Source: Candidatus Neomarinimicrobiota bacterium
GTDB lineage: Bacteria; Fidelibacterota; Marinisomatia; Marinisomatales; TCS55
NCBI GenBank assembly: GCA_018651745.1
Contig: JABIDL010000021.1
Span: 1-14,780 of the forward strand
Length of the DNA stretch: 14,780 nt
Reading direction: 5' to 3'
The notes under the pieces are model-generated. The model saw only the letters and a list, made by a program, of their open reading frames with translations. It had not been told where the DNA came from and did not search any database. The position numbers were made by a program, and so were the translations under genes. Positions 7,111-14,780 of this stretch are shown here, piece after piece (within the stretch, counting starts at the first letter, position 1; the number at the start of each line of letters is the position of its first letter).

Positions 7111-8871
7111 ATGGATACTATAAGAAAAACGCTCGCAGTACTTATTGCAGTCTTACTTTTTCCGGTAATTTTTCTACCGGATCCGGTATCCCCATATTTT
7201 ATTATCGTAAAAATATTCTTATTTCTAGCAGTTTTAATCGGGCTTTTTCTAGCGGCTTTTCCCGGGATAAAATTAAAAAATATCGGATTCTTGCTTAGTC
7301 GATCGTCGCCAGAGACTGTTAACGATGCTATCCAAACTGAAGTGGGGCTGCATTACGATGGGTTAGTTGACCTTATTTCTAAAACCATTCAATCCATAAA
7401 CACCAATTATCAATCAGCTATATTTATCCTAAGTCCGGGGAAACATGCATTTACCTTACAAAAATCATCCGGGTCAATATTCAAGTCAGAAGTCCAGGAA
7501 AATAACGAAATCCTCCAATCGATCAGAACAAGTAGCTCAGGTATTGTAATCCAAAAGAAAGATGCAGGTGATGCATGGGTTTCTCTTCTAAATGAAAAAC
7601 CTTGGAGAGGGAGTGAAACATTGATCGGGAGTGCGATATTTTTTCGAAATATTCCTGTTGGTTGCATCTTGGTTTACACAGAACATTTTTCCGAATATCA
7701 TGAAAAAGACAGTCAAATTATTTTGAGTTTATCCAAACTTTTTTCGGATGGGATGGACCAAATTGAAAAAATTGAAAAACTCTCTATGGACAGTTACTTT
7801 TTTGAACGGATTGCTCAAATGGTATCGTCTATTGATATTCGCCCCGATGATGATCATCTTTGGGACGGAATTAACAATTTATGCAGGTCACTGTTTTCGT
7901 ACGATAAACTTACCCTTTCAGTTTTGGAAAAAGATTCCAATGAAGCAACGGTGAAATTAGTGGATGGAATGACCGACGATATGAATGCCGGTAAAACGTT
8001 CAATATCCAAACAACTCTTCACGGACGCCCTATTAGGGAAGCAACAACTATCAATTCTTCGTATTGGGAAAATGATTATCAAGATAGCGGACGATTTAAA
8101 CCCGGAGACTCAAATGATTTTCATTTCATGTCTATTTTAGCAGTGCCTATTAAAATCAATGGCGAAACCCGCGGATCCTTGGCATTAGAACAACTTTCGA
8201 CCAAGGGATTTTCAAAAACTGACCAGCATTTATTAGAATTTTTTGCAATTAATTTGGAAGGAATTCTGTCTTGGATAGAAGAATATCAAGAACTTCACCA
8301 AAGTGCCATTCATGATGGACTTACAAAATTATTAAACCACGCTGCATTTAAAGACCAGTTTGAAGTAGAAATAAGTCGTGCATCTCGATTTAATCAGCAC
8401 ATGACGTTGGTGATGTTGGATCTTGATAAATTTAAGCGAGTCAACGATTCTTATGGTCATTTATACGGAGATTATGTTCTGAAAACTGTTTCGGATCTTA
8501 TTAAAAAAAGCGTTCGTACAATTGATATTGTGGGACGATATGGAGGAGAAGAATTTGCCATTCTTCTTATAAATACCGACAAACATAGCGCGCTCCCGGT
8601 TTCAAAAAGGATTGTGGATTCCATCGGAGATTATGCGTTTTCTAAAGATGGAATTGAAACCACATTAACAATTAGTGCAGGTATGTCAGAATTCCCAACT
8701 GATGCGGACCAGATTAAAGATTTAATTGAAAAAGCAGATAGAGCTATGTATGAAACCAAGGCGAAAGGCGGAAATGGTGTGACAATTTTTGGCGGATCCT
8801 CCGATGGAATTCCTTCCTTTCCTTCAAAAGATCGTGATAAAAATAAAGACGACGAAACGAATGTTGAATAA
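7111..8871 (+). CDS. Membrane diguanylate cyclase with tandem GAF-like domains and GGDEF domain
   Basis: 586 residues. Two hydrophobic helices (about 7-22 and 30-50) anchor the N-terminus, leaving the rest cytoplasmic. Residues about 75-215 resemble a divergent GAF domain. Residues about 230-395 are a clearer GAF, with 'DKLTLSVLEKD' and 'SILAVPIKINGETRGSLALE'. The GGDEF domain (about 408-565) starts 'HDGLTKLLNHAAF', has 'MLDLDKFKRVNDSYGHLYGD' with metal- and GTP-binding residues, and an intact A-site GGEEF at 478-482. An RxxD inhibitory site (R469-D472) lies exactly five residues ahead, so it should make cyclic di-GMP from two GTP and be product-inhibited. No EAL or HD-GYP domain is present. 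The ligand of the GAF domains is unknown. A charged tail follows residue 565. The gene follows a hairpin and overlaps the TPR lipoprotein gene by 11 bases. No good Shine-Dalgarno is visible. Confidence 0.93.
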   Translation: MDTIRKTLAVLIAVLLFPVIFLPDPVSPYFIIVKIFLFLAVLIGLFLAAFPGIKLKNIGFLLSRSSPETVNDAIQTEVGLHYDGLVDLISKTIQSINTNYQSAIFILSPGKHAFTLQKSSGSIFKSEVQENNEILQSIRTSSSGIVIQKKDAGDAWVSLLNEKPWRGSETLIGSAIFFRNIPVGCILVYTEHFSEYHEKDSQIILSLSKLFSDGMDQIEKIEKLSMDSYFFERIAQMVSSIDIRPDDDHLWDGINNLCRSLFSYDKLTLSVLEKDSNEATVKLVDGMTDDMNAGKTFNIQTTLHGRPIREATTINSSYWENDYQDSGRFKPGDSNDFHFMSILAVPIKINGETRGSLALEQLSTKGFSKTDQHLLEFFAINLEGILSWIEEYQELHQSAIHDGLTKLLNHAAFKDQFEVEISRASRFNQHMTLVMLDLDKFKRVNDSYGHLYGDYVLKTVSDLIKKSVRTIDIVGRYGGEEFAILLINTDKHSALPVSKRIVDSIGDYAFSKDGIETTLTISAGMSEFPTDADQIKDLIEKADRAMYETKAKGGNGVTIFGGSSDGIPSFPSKDRDKNKDDETNVE

Positions 8872-10462
8872 ATATTTCAAATTGCATTGGTTCGGTCTCT
8901 TTATTTTGGGGTGGCTCATTCAATCTTGCGCACCACCAGCTACTTCTCCTCAAAAGGATAAATCAATACAACCGGAAAATTTTGAACCGGATCCGCAGGC
9001 TCTGAAACACTTTATGGATGCCCAACTTTATATGAATCAGGAAAATTATCCTATGGCTGTCCTCGAACTTCAAGAAGCAATTGAGTTAGATCCTAATGCC
9101 GGTACAATTCATGTTTCGATGGCGGAATGTTATTGGAATTTGGGAAAAATAGATCGATCTGAACGCCATTTAAAAAAAGCCATTACATTAAATCCTGCCG
9201 ACTCAGATGCACTTGAAATGCTTTCCAATCAATTTGTTATCCGTAAAAAGTATCTCAAAGCCGAGGCCTTGTTCATCAAATTAATTCAACTCGACGAAAC
9301 ACGGTCTGATTATTCCTTAGCTCTTGCTGAACTATATATGATTATGAAACGCCCTCACGATGCTTTGAATGCCTATTTATCAGCGTACAAAAAATATCCT
9401 GATCGATTGGATGCGCTTGAACATGCTGCCCAATTGGCATTAAGATTAAAAGATTTAGAAAAAGCTCAAGATGTATTTGCAAAGTTACTTCTTGTTGATG
9501 GGGCGAATCAAAGCTACCTCAATGCGTTTGTGGATCTTGTAATTATTAATAATAGGGAAGAAGACGGAATTGTAATATTACAAGATGCCAATTCTAGATT
9601 TGGGTCATCAGAAAAACGGCTAACCCAAATGGCTAACTTGTATTATAGAATGAATAAATCTGAAGAGTCCAAAAACATTTTAAACCAAATTAAACAGGAA
9701 TTTGGACTTACGTCGGATGTTGTTTCGTTACTAACCTCAATATATTTGGAAGCGAGTGAGTATGATTCTGCATTTAAGTATTCCAATGAGTTTATTGAAA
9801 ATTATGGAAATGAACCCGGTGGATATATCAATCGTGCACTTGTTGCGGTAAACCAAAATAACGATGATGATGCCATTGAAGTCTTGTTACCGGTAGCAGA
9901 AAAATTTAATGATAATTATTCCATTCAGTATCTCCTCGGAACTTCATATCATTCTTTATCTTTAGAAAAACAGGCAGAACATTACTTGCTTAGAGCATTG
10001 AATATTTATCCTGAATCAAAAGGAGTGCAGCACACACTAGCAATAATGTATGATGCTCAACAGCGATGGATTGAATCTGATTCGTTGTACGAAGCATTGA
10101 TTTCATCAGATAAAACTGATGTTCAAGCCTTGAATAATTATGCCTACAGCTTGGTCGAGAGAGAAGTTCAATTGGATAAAGCTTTAGAACTTTCAAAAAA
10201 GGCCATCGCACTTGAGCCGGGTAATTCAGCATATTTAGACACGATTGGTTGGATATATTTTAAATTAGGGCAATTAGACTTTGCCTTGAAATATATTCAG
10301 GAATCTGTTGAGATAGAAAATACAAACGCAGTAGTATTGGAGCATTTGGGAGATATTTTGATTTCTGACAGTCGGTTTTCCGAGGCGGTTAATTATTACA
10401 AAAAAGCCTATGAATTAGATCAAAAAAATGAACGGCTGAAAGAGAAGGCGTTCTCTGAATAA
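8861..10462 (+). CDS. TPR-repeat lipoprotein, LbcA (PA4667)-like
   Basis: 533 residues from ATG 8861. Residues 1-22 are a lipoprotein signal peptide ending in lipobox 'LIQSC', with Cys23 the predicted lipid-modified residue; Ala24 at +2 fits outer-membrane sorting by the E. coli rule. Residues about 45-525 are tandem TPR helices, for example 'YPMAVLELQEAIELDPNAGT', 'GKIDRSERHLKKAITLNPAD' and the well-conserved C-terminal set 'NNYAYSLVERE', 'DTIGWIYFKLGQLDFALKYI' and 'LEHLGDILI'. That C-terminal pattern is typical of the TPR lipoprotein LbcA of Pseudomonas, which docks the CtpA protease for peptidoglycan hydrolase turnover. A longer in-frame start at 8789 is rejected because it would put 24 residues before the signal peptide. 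It overlaps the cyclase gene by 11 bases, and a LolB-like gene follows, as in Pseudomonas. TPR lipoprotein is sure; the LbcA role is inference. Confidence 0.87.
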   Translation: MLNKYFKLHWFGLFILGWLIQSCAPPATSPQKDKSIQPENFEPDPQALKHFMDAQLYMNQENYPMAVLELQEAIELDPNAGTIHVSMAECYWNLGKIDRSERHLKKAITLNPADSDALEMLSNQFVIRKKYLKAEALFIKLIQLDETRSDYSLALAELYMIMKRPHDALNAYLSAYKKYPDRLDALEHAAQLALRLKDLEKAQDVFAKLLLVDGANQSYLNAFVDLVIINNREEDGIVILQDANSRFGSSEKRLTQMANLYYRMNKSEESKNILNQIKQEFGLTSDVVSLLTSIYLEASEYDSAFKYSNEFIENYGNEPGGYINRALVAVNQNNDDDAIEVLLPVAEKFNDNYSIQYLLGTSYHSLSLEKQAEHYLLRALNIYPESKGVQHTLAIMYDAQQRWIESDSLYEALISSDKTDVQALNNYAYSLVEREVQLDKALELSKKAIALEPGNSAYLDTIGWIYFKLGQLDFALKYIQESVEIENTNAVVLEHLGDILISDSRFSEAVNYYKKAYELDQKNERLKEKAFSE

Positions 10463-11102
10463 CATCCAACTATTAGTTCTTGTTGTTGCAATGTTTATTT
10501 TTTCAGATTGTAGCTCAATAATGTCAAGTTTTTCTGAAACCGAAACTGTTTTAGAAACCGTTCCGATTGATGATTTGATTCGCAAGTATAATTCGTGCAG
10601 AGGAAAAGGATCTGTGGAATCAGATGGAATTGTAAAAGGGAAACTAAGTTATGAGTTTTCAGCAGATGGGAATTCCGGCTATATCCAGTTTTATGATTTA
10701 CTTGGAAGAAAATCATTATTTATTTTAATGAAAAATAAATCGGTTTCCGCATGGGATATGGTACGCAATAAACGGTATAACAAAGATGGCATATTTACCG
10801 CACTTCCCTTTATAAAACTTATGTCGCCATCGGATTTTTTTCAGGTGCTTTGGGGATCGATTCCATCTAATTATTTAGGGAGAACAGTAAACAAGGAATT
10901 CAGGTTTGAAAGTACTTCAGCAAGCATTAGTTTCGATTCAAAGAGGACTGAATATGGGTCGCTTCTTTATAAGGTTGTGCTTGAATCAACAGAGGAAAAT
11001 TATCGGGTTACAATAAAAATTAAGGAAAGAGAAATGAATGCTACTTATCCACGTTTAGAAAGAAAAATCCCAGAATCAGTTCCATTAGCTTCACCAGCGT
11101 AA
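10455..11102 (+). CDS. LolB/DUF4292-like outer-membrane lipoprotein
   Basis: Small lipoprotein, probably of the LolB-type beta fold that receives lipoproteins from LolA and inserts them in the outer membrane. Evidence is the block 'GKGSVESDGIVKGKLSYEF', then 'YIQFYDLLGRKSLFI', which resembles the LolB 'fGPLGR' strand, then 'LPFIKLMSPSDFFQVLWGSI', like the LolB 'LPv..L..WLrG' region. The first conventional start is ATG 10491, but that leaves only six residues before the lipobox-like Cys. The frame is open upstream to a TGA at 10437-10439 and encodes 'NNIQLLVLVVAMFIFSDCSS', a good lipoprotein signal peptide. I therefore use CTG 10455, which overlaps the TPR stop by 8 bases; 10491 is the conventional alternative. 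Asp at the -1 lipobox position is unusual. The next gene begins 3 bases after the stop. Sequence match to LolB is weak and rests partly on context. Confidence 0.6.
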   Translation: MNNIQLLVLVVAMFIFSDCSSIMSSFSETETVLETVPIDDLIRKYNSCRGKGSVESDGIVKGKLSYEFSADGNSGYIQFYDLLGRKSLFILMKNKSVSAWDMVRNKRYNKDGIFTALPFIKLMSPSDFFQVLWGSIPSNYLGRTVNKEFRFESTSASISFDSKRTEYGSLLYKVVLESTEENYRVTIKIKEREMNATYPRLERKIPESVPLASPA

Positions 11103-11105
11103 ATT

Positions 11106-12035
11106 ATGCAAAAATCAATCACAATTATAATCCCCGTCTTTAATGAAGTAGATTCATTGAAGGAGCTTCAGGCGCAACTTGAAAATATACTTGAAAATCG
11201 TTACTCGTACGAAATTCTGTATATGAATGATGGAAGTTTTGATGGTTCAGAAAAAATATTAGATGAATTGTCAAATCAAAATGCTTCAACCAAAGCGGTC
11301 CATTTCCACAGAAATTACGGCAAGGCTGCTGCATTGGCAGAAGGATTTAAACTTGCTACCGGAGATTATGTGATGACCATGGATGCGGATCTTCAGGATG
11401 ATCCTGCTGAAATCCCAAATTTTATTACTAAACTTGAAGAAGGATTTGATTTGGTTTCCGGATGGAAAAAAGATCGAAAAGACCCACTCGGGAAAACCAT
11501 GCCATCAAGATTTTTCAATTTTGTTACACGACTTATGACGGGCGTAAAGATTCATGATTTCAATTGTGGAATAAAAATGTATAAAAATGCTGTTGTGAAG
11601 ACGCTGGATATTTATGGCGGTCGTCACCGTTATATTCCTGCACTTGCCGGGCAGAAAAATTTTAAGGTATCCGAAATTATTGTAAATCATCGTCCACGAA
11701 TTCATGGAGAAACCAAATATGGCGGTGGACGTCTTTTTCATGGGTTTTTTGATTTATTGACTATTTTATTTTTAAACCGATATACCCAGCGTCCGTTGCA
11801 TTTATTTGGATTTTTTGGGTTATTTTGTATTCTTATCGCAACAGGATGCGAAATGTTTACAGTCTATGATAAACTTGTAAATGGGATTCCGTTCCAACAG
11901 CATTTTGCTCTTATTGTTTTTGGGGCCATGGTATTTGTCTTGGGATTATGGTTTTTTTCCATTGGATTGATAGCCGAAATGATAGTTGCCGGCCAGCAGG
12001 GGAAAGAAGACCGGGTTAAAAATATAGTCGGCTGA
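11106..12035 (+). CDS. Polyprenyl-phosphate glycosyltransferase, GT2 family (GtrB/CsbB/DPM1-like)
   Basis: 309 residues. The catalytic GT-A domain (about 1-220) opens with 'SITIIIPVFNEVDSLKEL' (4-21), carries the nucleotide-sugar motif 'YMNDGSFDGS' (39-48), 'HFHRNYGKAAALAEGF' (67-81 region), the metal-binding D-A-D at 93-95 in 'MDADLQDDP', and 'IHDFNCGIKMYK' (149-160), a hallmark of the DPM1/GtrB/CsbB subgroup. Two transmembrane helices at about 229-254 and 265-292 match bacterial GtrB/CsbB. Known members transfer a sugar from UDP- or GDP-sugar to polyprenyl phosphate on the cytoplasmic face; the sugar here cannot be told. It starts 3 bases after the LolB-like gene. Another GT2 and a YfhO-family gene follow, so it probably supplies lipid-linked sugar to YfhO. 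A GtrA-type flippase gene is not seen in this window. Confidence 0.92.
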   Translation: MQKSITIIIPVFNEVDSLKELQAQLENILENRYSYEILYMNDGSFDGSEKILDELSNQNASTKAVHFHRNYGKAAALAEGFKLATGDYVMTMDADLQDDPAEIPNFITKLEEGFDLVSGWKKDRKDPLGKTMPSRFFNFVTRLMTGVKIHDFNCGIKMYKNAVVKTLDIYGGRHRYIPALAGQKNFKVSEIIVNHRPRIHGETKYGGGRLFHGFFDLLTILFLNRYTQRPLHLFGFFGLFCILIATGCEMFTVYDKLVNGIPFQQHFALIVFGAMVFVLGLWFFSIGLIAEMIVAGQQGKEDRVKNIVG

Positions 12036-12090
12036 TTTGCCTGAATTTATCCCGTATTCCTCAATATGAAATATCAATAGAAATACCTGA

Positions 12091-13116
12091 ATGGAAAATC
12101 CAGTAATATCCATCATTACTCCGGCGTTTAATCGTGCCGAAGAAGTGGATTACCTTATTCGGTCTATCCAAGACCAAACGCTGGATCATTCTCAGTTTGA
12201 GCATATTATTTCTGATGACGGATCCACAGATAACACGGAAGATGTTGTTCGGAAGTGGCGCGAAAAAGTAGACTATCCGATTCATTTCATTTCGCAGGAA
12301 AATCAAGGTCCCGGCGCTGCAAGGAATCATGGACTTAAACAATCTTCAGGTGACTTGATTCTATTCATTGATTCAGATTGTGAAGCAGATCCTAAATGGG
12401 TTGAGAAGATTTACACTGAATTTACTCAGAATCCATTTGGTGCTTGTGGAGGTCCTGATGCCTCAAAAGCAGATTTTTCTGTCGTTCAAAAGGCGATAGA
12501 TTTTGCCATGACATCTTTCTTTACAACAGGTGGAATGCGCGGACACAGTGAAAAAATGCTCGCCAAGTTTTTCCCGAGGACCCACAATATGGGAATGACG
12601 AGAGAAGTATATGAAAAAGTCGGTGGATTTGGACCGCTAAGGCATGGACAAGATATTGAAATGAGTAATCGTATTCGGCGAAGCGGCGCAGAAATCAGGT
12701 TTATTAAAGATGCTGTTGTTTATCATCGCCGACGTACGGGCATCAGACAGTTTTTCAAACAAGTCTTTAACTGGGGAGTTGCAAGGGTAAACCTCTATAA
12801 AATTGACAAACAATTGCTGGAGCCAATTCATCTATTGCCTTCGGTCGCTTTGACCGCGGGTTTATCAATCATTGCAGGGTTTGTCATCGGTGTACCCTAT
12901 TTTTCTTTTTTGTTTCTTTCTATTCTTGGTGCATTGGGCTCGCTTTCAATTTTAGGCGGGATAAAACGATCAAGCATTGGAGTAATGATTATTTTACCCA
13001 TCATTATTCCGATTCAAATTGGCGGATACGGACTTGGATTCATCTGGGCATTTATAAACAGAGTTATTCTCGGTCGTGGATCTATGACAGGTTTTGTTAA
13101 ACAATATTATAAATAA
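12091..13116 (+). CDS. Membrane-anchored glycosyltransferase family 2
   Basis: 341 residues. An N-terminal GT-A domain reads 'VISIITPAFNRAEEVDYLIR' (5-24), 'ISDDGSTDNTE' (40-50), 'NQGPGAARNHGL' (71-82) and the metal-binding D-S-D at 94-96 in 'LFIDSDCEAD'. The acceptor-side motif is 'GGFGPLRHGQDIEMSNRIRR' (178-197), equivalent to the ED(x)xxxxR catalytic-base region with Asp188/Glu190. Three or so hydrophobic helices at about 246-323 anchor the C-terminus. It differs from the preceding GT2 in lacking the DPM1-type motifs, so it likely uses another acceptor, as in the ExoA/AglE-like group of exopolysaccharide or glycan enzymes. The 55-base gap upstream holds only a weak AT-rich inverted repeat and no good Shine-Dalgarno. 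The next gene starts 3 bases after the stop. Sugar and acceptor are unknown. Confidence 0.9.
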   Translation: MENPVISIITPAFNRAEEVDYLIRSIQDQTLDHSQFEHIISDDGSTDNTEDVVRKWREKVDYPIHFISQENQGPGAARNHGLKQSSGDLILFIDSDCEADPKWVEKIYTEFTQNPFGACGGPDASKADFSVVQKAIDFAMTSFFTTGGMRGHSEKMLAKFFPRTHNMGMTREVYEKVGGFGPLRHGQDIEMSNRIRRSGAEIRFIKDAVVYHRRRTGIRQFFKQVFNWGVARVNLYKIDKQLLEPIHLLPSVALTAGLSIIAGFVIGVPYFSFLFLSILGALGSLSILGGIKRSSIGVMIILPIIIPIQIGGYGLGFIWAFINRVILGRGSMTGFVKQYYK

Positions 13117-13119
13117 CCC

Positions 13120-14780
13120 ATGTTTTCAATTAGCATAAAAAATCAAACAATTTTACTCGGCTTACTGTTGATAACTATCCATGCAGTGTTGTTAAAACCA
13201 ATGGTACTTGACGGATTAATTCCACAAGGCGTGGATGTAGTGGCATCAAAGGGGCAATCTAAACAGATTTCAGAATTTGCAAAAGAAACGGGAGAAAAAG
13301 CGCTTTGGAATCCCAATATGTTTTCGGGTCAGCCAATATATTTTCGATTTAATCCACAAACGCCTTCCATTGATACGATGGTTAATGTATTCCAGAGATT
13401 TTTTGGTACTGCATTTATTTGGTATTTGGTAGGATCGTTTGGTTTCTTTTTTCTCATGCGCTACATGGGAATTTCTCCTATCGTTTCGTTTGCAGGCGCC
13501 TTGGCGTTTACGCTACTGCCACATTATCAATCACTTTGGATTGAAGGACATGCAACTAAGTTTCGCGCTGTGATGGCAATTCCGTGGGTGGTATACGCAG
13601 CTCGATATTTTTTCGATACCAGGAGCCTTTTAGGAGCAGCATTTTTCGCGGTTGCGTTCGGAAACCAGATTCGAACACAACATTATCAAATTATATTTTA
13701 TACAGCAATCCTAATTTTTGCCATTGGTGTAACTCCGCTGATTAAGGATTTACTAAAATGTGAATGGAACCGATTTCTGAAGAGTACGGGTTTTCTTTTC
13801 GGAAGTATCTTTTTAGCGTTGATGCTTGCCGCACAGCCATTATTTCTTGCGGGAGAATATCTTCCTTATTCTGCGCGCGGCGCCCATACAGCGGATTTAT
13901 CCAAGAAATCAGAAGAGGTGGAAAAGAAAAAAGGCCTCGATTTCAGTTCAGCCACACAGTGGTCCACCCATCCGTCCGCGCTTGTCGCTTGGGCCATTCC
14001 GAGGTTTGAGGGCGGAATGTCATCTGAGACTTACAAAGGGGATGATTATAAACAACTTAAAGGCAGGGTCATTCCGGGGTATTGGGGAAATATGCCGTTT
14101 ACACAATCTTATGAATACTTTGGACCTGTCATTTTAATTTTAGCGCTGTTCGGGTTGATTTGGTATCGCCATCGATCAATGATTGTTGGAATGTCAGTTT
14201 GTGCTCTCTTTTTTATTCTATTGTCTTTTGGCCGCCATTTGGATGGCTTCTATCGGATATTTTTCAATTATTTACCTTATTTCCAAAATTTTCGTGCCCC
14301 GATGATGAGTATAACACTAACTGGGTTTATCGTATGTTTTCTGGCAACGTTGGGATTGCAGTCTGTTTATGAAAAAGTGTCCATGGATCACCGTAAATCT
14401 ATTTTCACAGTTGCGGGATTGTGCGCATTTTTAGGGCTTTTTGTATGGCTTGGAGACTTCCAGTTTTCATATCTGAAATTAGGTGAGCAATACAATGCCG
14501 ATGTGGAGGCAATGATCGTATCAATAAGACGCGAATTTTTATTGAATGATCTTTACCGATATATTGGAATTGCAGGTATTTCTATCGGATCGATTTTTGC
14601 AGTAATGATGACCAAAATTTCCAGATTGGGAATTGTTATTATGCTCACGGTAATCATGAGTTTGGATCTTATTTCTGTTCAAATGCGAAAGCCGGCTCAA
14701 TTTGTCAATTTGAATAAACTCGAAAGAAAACATTTTCGGAAAACCGATACAGATAAATTTTTACTGAATCAACATGGAAC
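13120..14780 (+). CDS. YfhO-family membrane protein (probable GT-C glycosyltransferase), 3' end outside the window
   Basis: The frame opens at ATG 13120, 3 bases after the previous stop, and stays open to the window end: 553 complete codons, partial at the C-terminus; family members usually have about 800 residues. It begins with a signal-anchor helix (about 9-30), then a loop containing 'GVDV' (Asp39) and 'LWNPNMFSGQPIYFRFN' (62-78), which resembles the YfhO-type 'WNP..FgGmP' segment and is followed by about ten hydrophobic segments. The loop near 'YEYFGPVILILALFGLIWYR' and 'YFQNFRAPMMS' is also typical. B. subtilis YfhO uses lipid-linked GlcNAc made by CsbB to glycosylate lipoteichoic acid. 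Here a CsbB-like enzyme lies two genes upstream. Asp39 as catalytic base is inference from GT-C enzymes. Bases 13921-14040 are about 53% GC, richer than surroundings. Confidence 0.85.
   Translation, partial: MFSISIKNQTILLGLLLITIHAVLLKPMVLDGLIPQGVDVVASKGQSKQISEFAKETGEKALWNPNMFSGQPIYFRFNPQTPSIDTMVNVFQRFFGTAFIWYLVGSFGFFFLMRYMGISPIVSFAGALAFTLLPHYQSLWIEGHATKFRAVMAIPWVVYAARYFFDTRSLLGAAFFAVAFGNQIRTQHYQIIFYTAILIFAIGVTPLIKDLLKCEWNRFLKSTGFLFGSIFLALMLAAQPLFLAGEYLPYSARGAHTADLSKKSEEVEKKKGLDFSSATQWSTHPSALVAWAIPRFEGGMSSETYKGDDYKQLKGRVIPGYWGNMPFTQSYEYFGPVILILALFGLIWYRHRSMIVGMSVCALFFILLSFGRHLDGFYRIFFNYLPYFQNFRAPMMSITLTGFIVCFLATLGLQSVYEKVSMDHRKSIFTVAGLCAFLGLFVWLGDFQFSYLKLGEQYNADVEAMIVSIRREFLLNDLYRYIGIAGISIGSIFAVMMTKISRLGIVIMLTVIMSLDLISVQMRKPAQFVNLNKLERKHFRKTDTDKFLLNQHG

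Noticed and set aside
12036-12090. Promoter or terminator between the two GT2 genes
   Set aside because: The only structure is a five-pair AT-rich repeat with a mismatch, and no -35/-10 pair has acceptable spacing.
13764-14137. Two alternative + strand frames of 81 and 103 codons
   Set aside because: They lie inside the YfhO frame, which has continuous membrane-protein character; they exist because this patch is GC-richer and has fewer stops.
1-14780. CRISPR array, insertion sequence, phage or defence system
   Set aside because: No spaced direct repeats, terminal inverted repeats, transposase, integrase, nuclease or toxin-antitoxin motif was seen on either strand.

Overview
The window is a 14.8 kb, AT-rich, tightly packed stretch of bacterial chromosome. 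All genes I can support lie on the + strand and read as one or a few operons, with gaps of 1-3 bases or overlaps of 8-14 bases at many junctions. The inferred cell has an outer membrane: there is a TPR lipoprotein, a LolB-like lipoprotein and a periplasmic LppC/LpoA-like protein. Almost no gene has a Shine-Dalgarno sequence, and the first two use TTG starts. Gene content, composition and protein style suggest the FCB group (Bacteroidetes/Chlorobi/Fibrobacteres side), perhaps an uncultured marine lineage such as Candidatus Marinimicrobia. That placement is inference; no rRNA or marker tree is available here. I see no tRNA, rRNA, CRISPR, insertion sequence, phage gene or transfer boundary, so this looks like core-like chromosome.

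Layout. 1-2560: an LppC/penicillin-binding-protein-activator-like protein with an N-terminal TPR region, then a PgeF/YfiH 'laccase' protein. 2548-3477: a possible 47-residue small membrane protein, then UppP (undecaprenyl-diphosphatase). 3479-5918: a PutP-type Na+/solute symporter overlapping holA (DNA polymerase III delta). 5911-7037: an ECF sigma factor overlapping holA, then a one-TM anti-sigma factor that has lost its zinc ligands. A hairpin at 7060-7097 separates this block from the next. 7111-11102: a membrane GAF-GAF-GGDEF diguanylate cyclase, a TPR lipoprotein of the LbcA type and a LolB/DUF4292-like lipoprotein. 11106-14780: a polyprenyl-phosphate glycosyltransferase (GtrB/CsbB/DPM1-like), a second membrane-anchored GT2, and a YfhO-family membrane protein that runs off the end of the window.

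How the genes may work together. Most of the window concerns the cell envelope. UppP regenerates undecaprenyl phosphate. The CsbB-like enzyme would load a sugar onto that carrier, and YfhO (GT-C type) would transfer it to an acceptor outside the cytoplasmic membrane. CsbB and YfhO are a known functional pair in Bacillus subtilis lipoteichoic acid glycosylation; an outer-membrane bacterium has no lipoteichoic acid, so the acceptor here is unknown. The LppC-like protein, PgeF and the LbcA-like lipoprotein have relatives tied to peptidoglycan synthesis or turnover, and the LolB-like protein to lipoprotein insertion. The sigma/anti-sigma pair and the cyclase are plausible regulators, but the sequence does not show their targets. 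The best candidate 'system' is the CsbB-like/GT2/YfhO glycosylation module downstream of the TPR-LolB lipoprotein pair.
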